Source: Amylostereum areolatum (lineage: Eukaryota; Basidiomycota; Agaricomycetes; Russulales; Stereaceae). Taken from it: a stretch of 64,000 nt of DNA. The position numbers and the translations under genes were made by a program. Positions 61,715 to 64,000 of the stretch are shown one piece after another; position 1 is the first letter of the stretch; each line of letters starts with the position of its first letter. Below the pieces are notes generated by a model. It did no database searches and had not been told where the DNA came from. It worked only from the letters and a program-made list of their open reading frames with translations. The stretch covers positions 496,001 to 560,000 of the forward strand of contig SAXG01000003.1 in NCBI GenBank assembly GCA_012932865.1. Reading direction: 5' to 3'.

Positions 61715-62793
61715 ATCGACACCAGGGTACATTTCTATCTACGCGCTTCGCCTAACCCTCGTTCATCGTCTACCTCGATCCGTCGACTCATACCACTGCT
61801 TTGTTCTCTTCGCACTCTCCTGTGCCAGTTGAAAAACTGCGCCGAGGTGAGTCGTAATATAACTTGCACAACAGGGCATAAACTCACGCTTCGCGTTCAG
61901 TCGCATCAAGCCCTTCTCTAAACGTTTGAGACTGTATCGGCAGATTGGCCGCCTCCACCTCCTACAGGACCTAACGTTGCGAAATGTTGAGCTTGATCTA
62001 TCACTTCCACCAGGCGGTCGCGGAAGGTCTACGGGAGCATAAACGGAAGGCGGAATACGCTAGCGGGAAAGTCGTACTTTTGTGAGCATCTCGAGCATCT
62101 GCTGTGATGCATCTCGTTCCATTCTACCTTCGCATCAGCATAACGTATTCTATGGATTTGAGTGCTTACAATGGCAGCATTATCTTTCCAAACCCATACC
62201 ACAATCCTCCTGCACCGACGAGAGCAGATAGACGAACACTCTTGGCGTCTGCCTTCAGGGCGTTTCGGACCCGTGAGCTAAATGGCGCTGGCATAGGGAA
62301 GTCCGCGTAGTCCCTGTCTGTTTGTTTAGTCCGCCCTATGCAGCGCAGGGTGGAACGCACGAATATATGAGGATGTATGTGAGCCACAAGGGTATCTGAA
62401 TCTTGCTAAGGGCCTTGATCTACGGAAAGACGCGAATGGAACAGGATGTGGACGTCAGGGACGAGTGCGCCTTACGTCCCGTTCATCACCACCGCCGAGA
62501 TGGCCCATGTCTGGGATGTCTATCTTGAAGGTACATTGGATTTTCTGTCCTTGTCATCAGAGAGGGGATACAGATGACCGCAGGATCTGCTTTCCTGGTT
62601 TTCCGCTAGCATTGAATCGATAGAATAATAATCGTCGTCCATGGCGGGATAGATAGAGCTCAGGTAATAGAGAAGCAGGACGCGTCGCGTCGTGGACTCG
62701 GAGTCGTGTGCCGAAGACGCGACGCGCCTGCCTGCTTGACCTCAAACCAATTCTCACGCTGCTTTCAGTTCACACTTGCTCCAGTCTCCCACC
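61715..62793. other. Mostly unassigned; two possible small genes
   Basis: On the plus strand, 61815-62085 contains fragments that may be a small split gene: VEKLRR before a GTGAGT donor near 61853, then WPPPPPTGPNVA and MLSLIYHFHQAVAEGLREHK, which do not join in one frame. On the minus strand, about 62346-62166 can encode MPAPFSSRVRNALKADAKSV followed by RLSALVGAGGLWYGFGKIM, a plausible small membrane protein. Neither has a family that I recognise. The rest (62400-62790) shows nothing. Confidence 0.3.
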
Positions 62794-63336
62794 ATGTTCG
62801 CCGCTCATTCCATCCACGTAGCGTGCCGTTCTTTATCCTCTCGCTCACTGGTTCGCCCTGTCGCTCTCTCATCTGTCTCAAGACACCAACGATTCTCCAC
62901 AAGTCCGCGGAGACTGGCAGTCGAGCCGAGCGATTTCATCAATAACATCAAGCACACGGAGCTGTTTCAGAAGATTGCGGATAAACCGGAAGCACTGAAT
63001 GCCCTGAAGAATCTGGCTACCCTTGTGCAGGACGCTGGTAAGCTTACATTCTGTGTCATACTATAAAGAAGTGCTGACATTGACGATGACAGGGATTGAC
63101 ATCACCTCCACCGTTCCGCCCTCACACTCACAAATGTTCAGGCTAGCTTTGAACAGGAAGTTTATAAAAGGGGTGAAGATACTTATGGCTGAGTTGAAGG
63201 ATGCTGGGATAGATCTTACTTCAGAGGTGCGTGCCCCCCAAGTTTCCAACATAGCCTCACCCTTAGTCCCTATGCGCAGGATGCTATGACTGAGATAATG
63301 AATCTGACCAAGGGGGCTCCTGGAAGCAAGCCATGA
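62794..63336 (+). CDS. Small mitochondrial-looking protein, function unknown
   Basis: Three exons: 62794-63037, 63093-63226 and 63280-63336, 144 residues, intact. The first 45 residues are rich in Ser, Arg, Ala and His without acids (SSRSLVRPVALSSVSRHQRF), a likely mitochondrial presequence. The remainder is helical: FINNIKHTELFQKIADKPEA, LNALKNLATLVQDAGIDI, MFRLALNRKFIKGVKILMAE and LKDAGIDLTSEDAMTEIMNL. The phrase DAGID(I/L)TS occurs twice, at each end of the second helical block, hinting at an internal duplication. I recall similar short proteins in other mushrooms but no function. Confidence 0.75.
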
Positions 63337-63486
63337 ACAGGAAATTCAGTCCTCTACGTATCTATCCTTACCTACACTGCTGTCCAGTAGTACGTTCTAA
63401 TCATGAGTTCAGCGCGGTGAATAAAAGATCACGTGACGTGACGCGCACGATGATCCTGAATTTGTTCGTCTCTTTCTTCTTGCCCA

Positions 63487-64000
63487 ATGCCCACCACCGC
63501 GACTCCCGCGATGGACCCACAGGGGGACGGTGCTCAAGCCACCGCGGATGCATCTATACCAGCTCCGGAGCTACCTCTTCCAGTCAATCACATCTGCTCA
63601 GTGGAATACCCTGGCTACGTACGCGATGCCTCTGTACCTCAGGCAATCCGTACACTGGGCGGACAGGCAAGTCTTGACACGGCATTTCGCCGCAATGCGT
63701 CAAAGCACGATGCTTTGCTCGAACTCAATCTCCGACCTGACAATCCCTTCTCCCATCCCGTGCCCGGCGACGTCGTCCCGACGAACAATATACTACTGAA
63801 GGTAGTTAAGCGCAAGCGGCGTCGACTGAACCCCGACGGTTCAGCAGGCGATGCTGTAGTCGGAGAGTACACTACCTCAGCGGTTGGGATCATATCCAAG
63901 ACTGTCAGGTTTCGAAGTGAGTGCTATGCACTTCCCTGTTTCATGTGTTCACATCTCATTCGCAGGTATGGTCGACTTTCAGTTCCAGCCAGATATAAAC
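63487..64000 (+). CDS. TFC1: TFIIIC subunit Tfc1/Sfc1 (GTF3C5-like), 5' part
   Basis: Partial at the right edge. Exon 1 is 63487-63916 and exon 2 begins at 63966. The frame stays open to the end of the window, so no stop codon marks it. After a Pro/Ala-rich start (MPTTATPAMDPQGDGAQ) come the N-terminal signatures of the Tau95 family: ICSVEYPGYVRDASVPQAIR, TLGGQASLDTAF, ALLELNLRPDNPFSHPVPGD and NNILLKVVKRKRRR, continuing SMVDFQFQPDIN after the intron. TFIIIC binds internal promoters of tRNA genes and recruits TFIIIB and RNA polymerase III. Confidence 0.82.
   Translation, partial: MPTTATPAMDPQGDGAQATADASIPAPELPLPVNHICSVEYPGYVRDASVPQAIRTLGGQASLDTAFRRNASKHDALLELNLRPDNPFSHPVPGDVVPTNNILLKVVKRKRRRLNPDGSAGDAVVGEYTTSAVGIISKTVRFRSECYALPCFMCSHLIRRYGRLSVPARYK

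Overview
The window looks like nuclear DNA of a filamentous basidiomycete (mushroom-type fungus). It holds about 31 densely packed genes on both strands. Almost all are split by short GT-AG introns of about 48-70 nt. The genes include basidiomycete-style families, for example a Dal5/allantoate-permease-type transporter ending in FRYVY and a P-loop ATPase family. Telomere-type TTAGGG arrays occur inside the sequence. There are no operons, ribosome-binding sites, CRISPR arrays or prophage. No tRNA or rRNA gene was recognised. Exon joins below were worked out by eye from reading frame, splice signals and family conservation.

Layout. 1-7 kb: a Gfo/Idh/MocA oxidoreductase between two short telomere-like arrays, a CAMK-type kinase (minus), and a 1.03 kb inverted-repeat transposon with 9-bp target duplications. 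7-16 kb: housekeeping genes, namely a NIPA-like Mg2+ transporter, SEC12, TAF9, ISU1 and PRP31. 16-34 kb: metabolism and transport, namely GH105, a Dal5-type MFS permease, a P-loop ATPase of unknown role, RRP8, FUR1, MET10, a GH76 mannanase-like protein and a second Gfo/Idh/MocA protein. 34-50 kb (GC-rich): a ubiquitin-like membrane protein, PKA regulatory subunit, a Ser/Thr-rich membrane protein, a Liz1-type MFS transporter, a YTP1-like protein, COQ2 and RhoGDI. 50-64 kb: a CCCH zinc-finger protein, CDT1, SmG, an RGG-box protein, MDM10, an unknown gene, PKR1, a small mitochondrial-looking protein and the 5' part of TFC1.

The genes do not form one pathway. Themes are RNA and ribosome biogenesis and transcription (TAF9, PRP31, RRP8, SmG, TFC1), mitochondria (ISU1, COQ2, MDM10), ER and secretory functions (SEC12, the ubiquitin-like protein, PKR1), signalling (CAMK kinase, PKA-R, RhoGDI) and extracellular carbohydrate use (GH76, GH105).

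The most striking global property is that about half of the genes, including essential ones such as PRP31 and SEC12, contain one to three single-base frame breaks. Every break that I could resolve is an extra base, usually lengthening a short homopolymer. This looks like systematic insertion error in the assembly rather than decay. No clearly new biological system is evident. The best candidates for follow-up are the inverted-repeat transposon, the hairpin inside the kinase intron, the paired telomere-like arrays and the uncharacterised P-loop ATPase.
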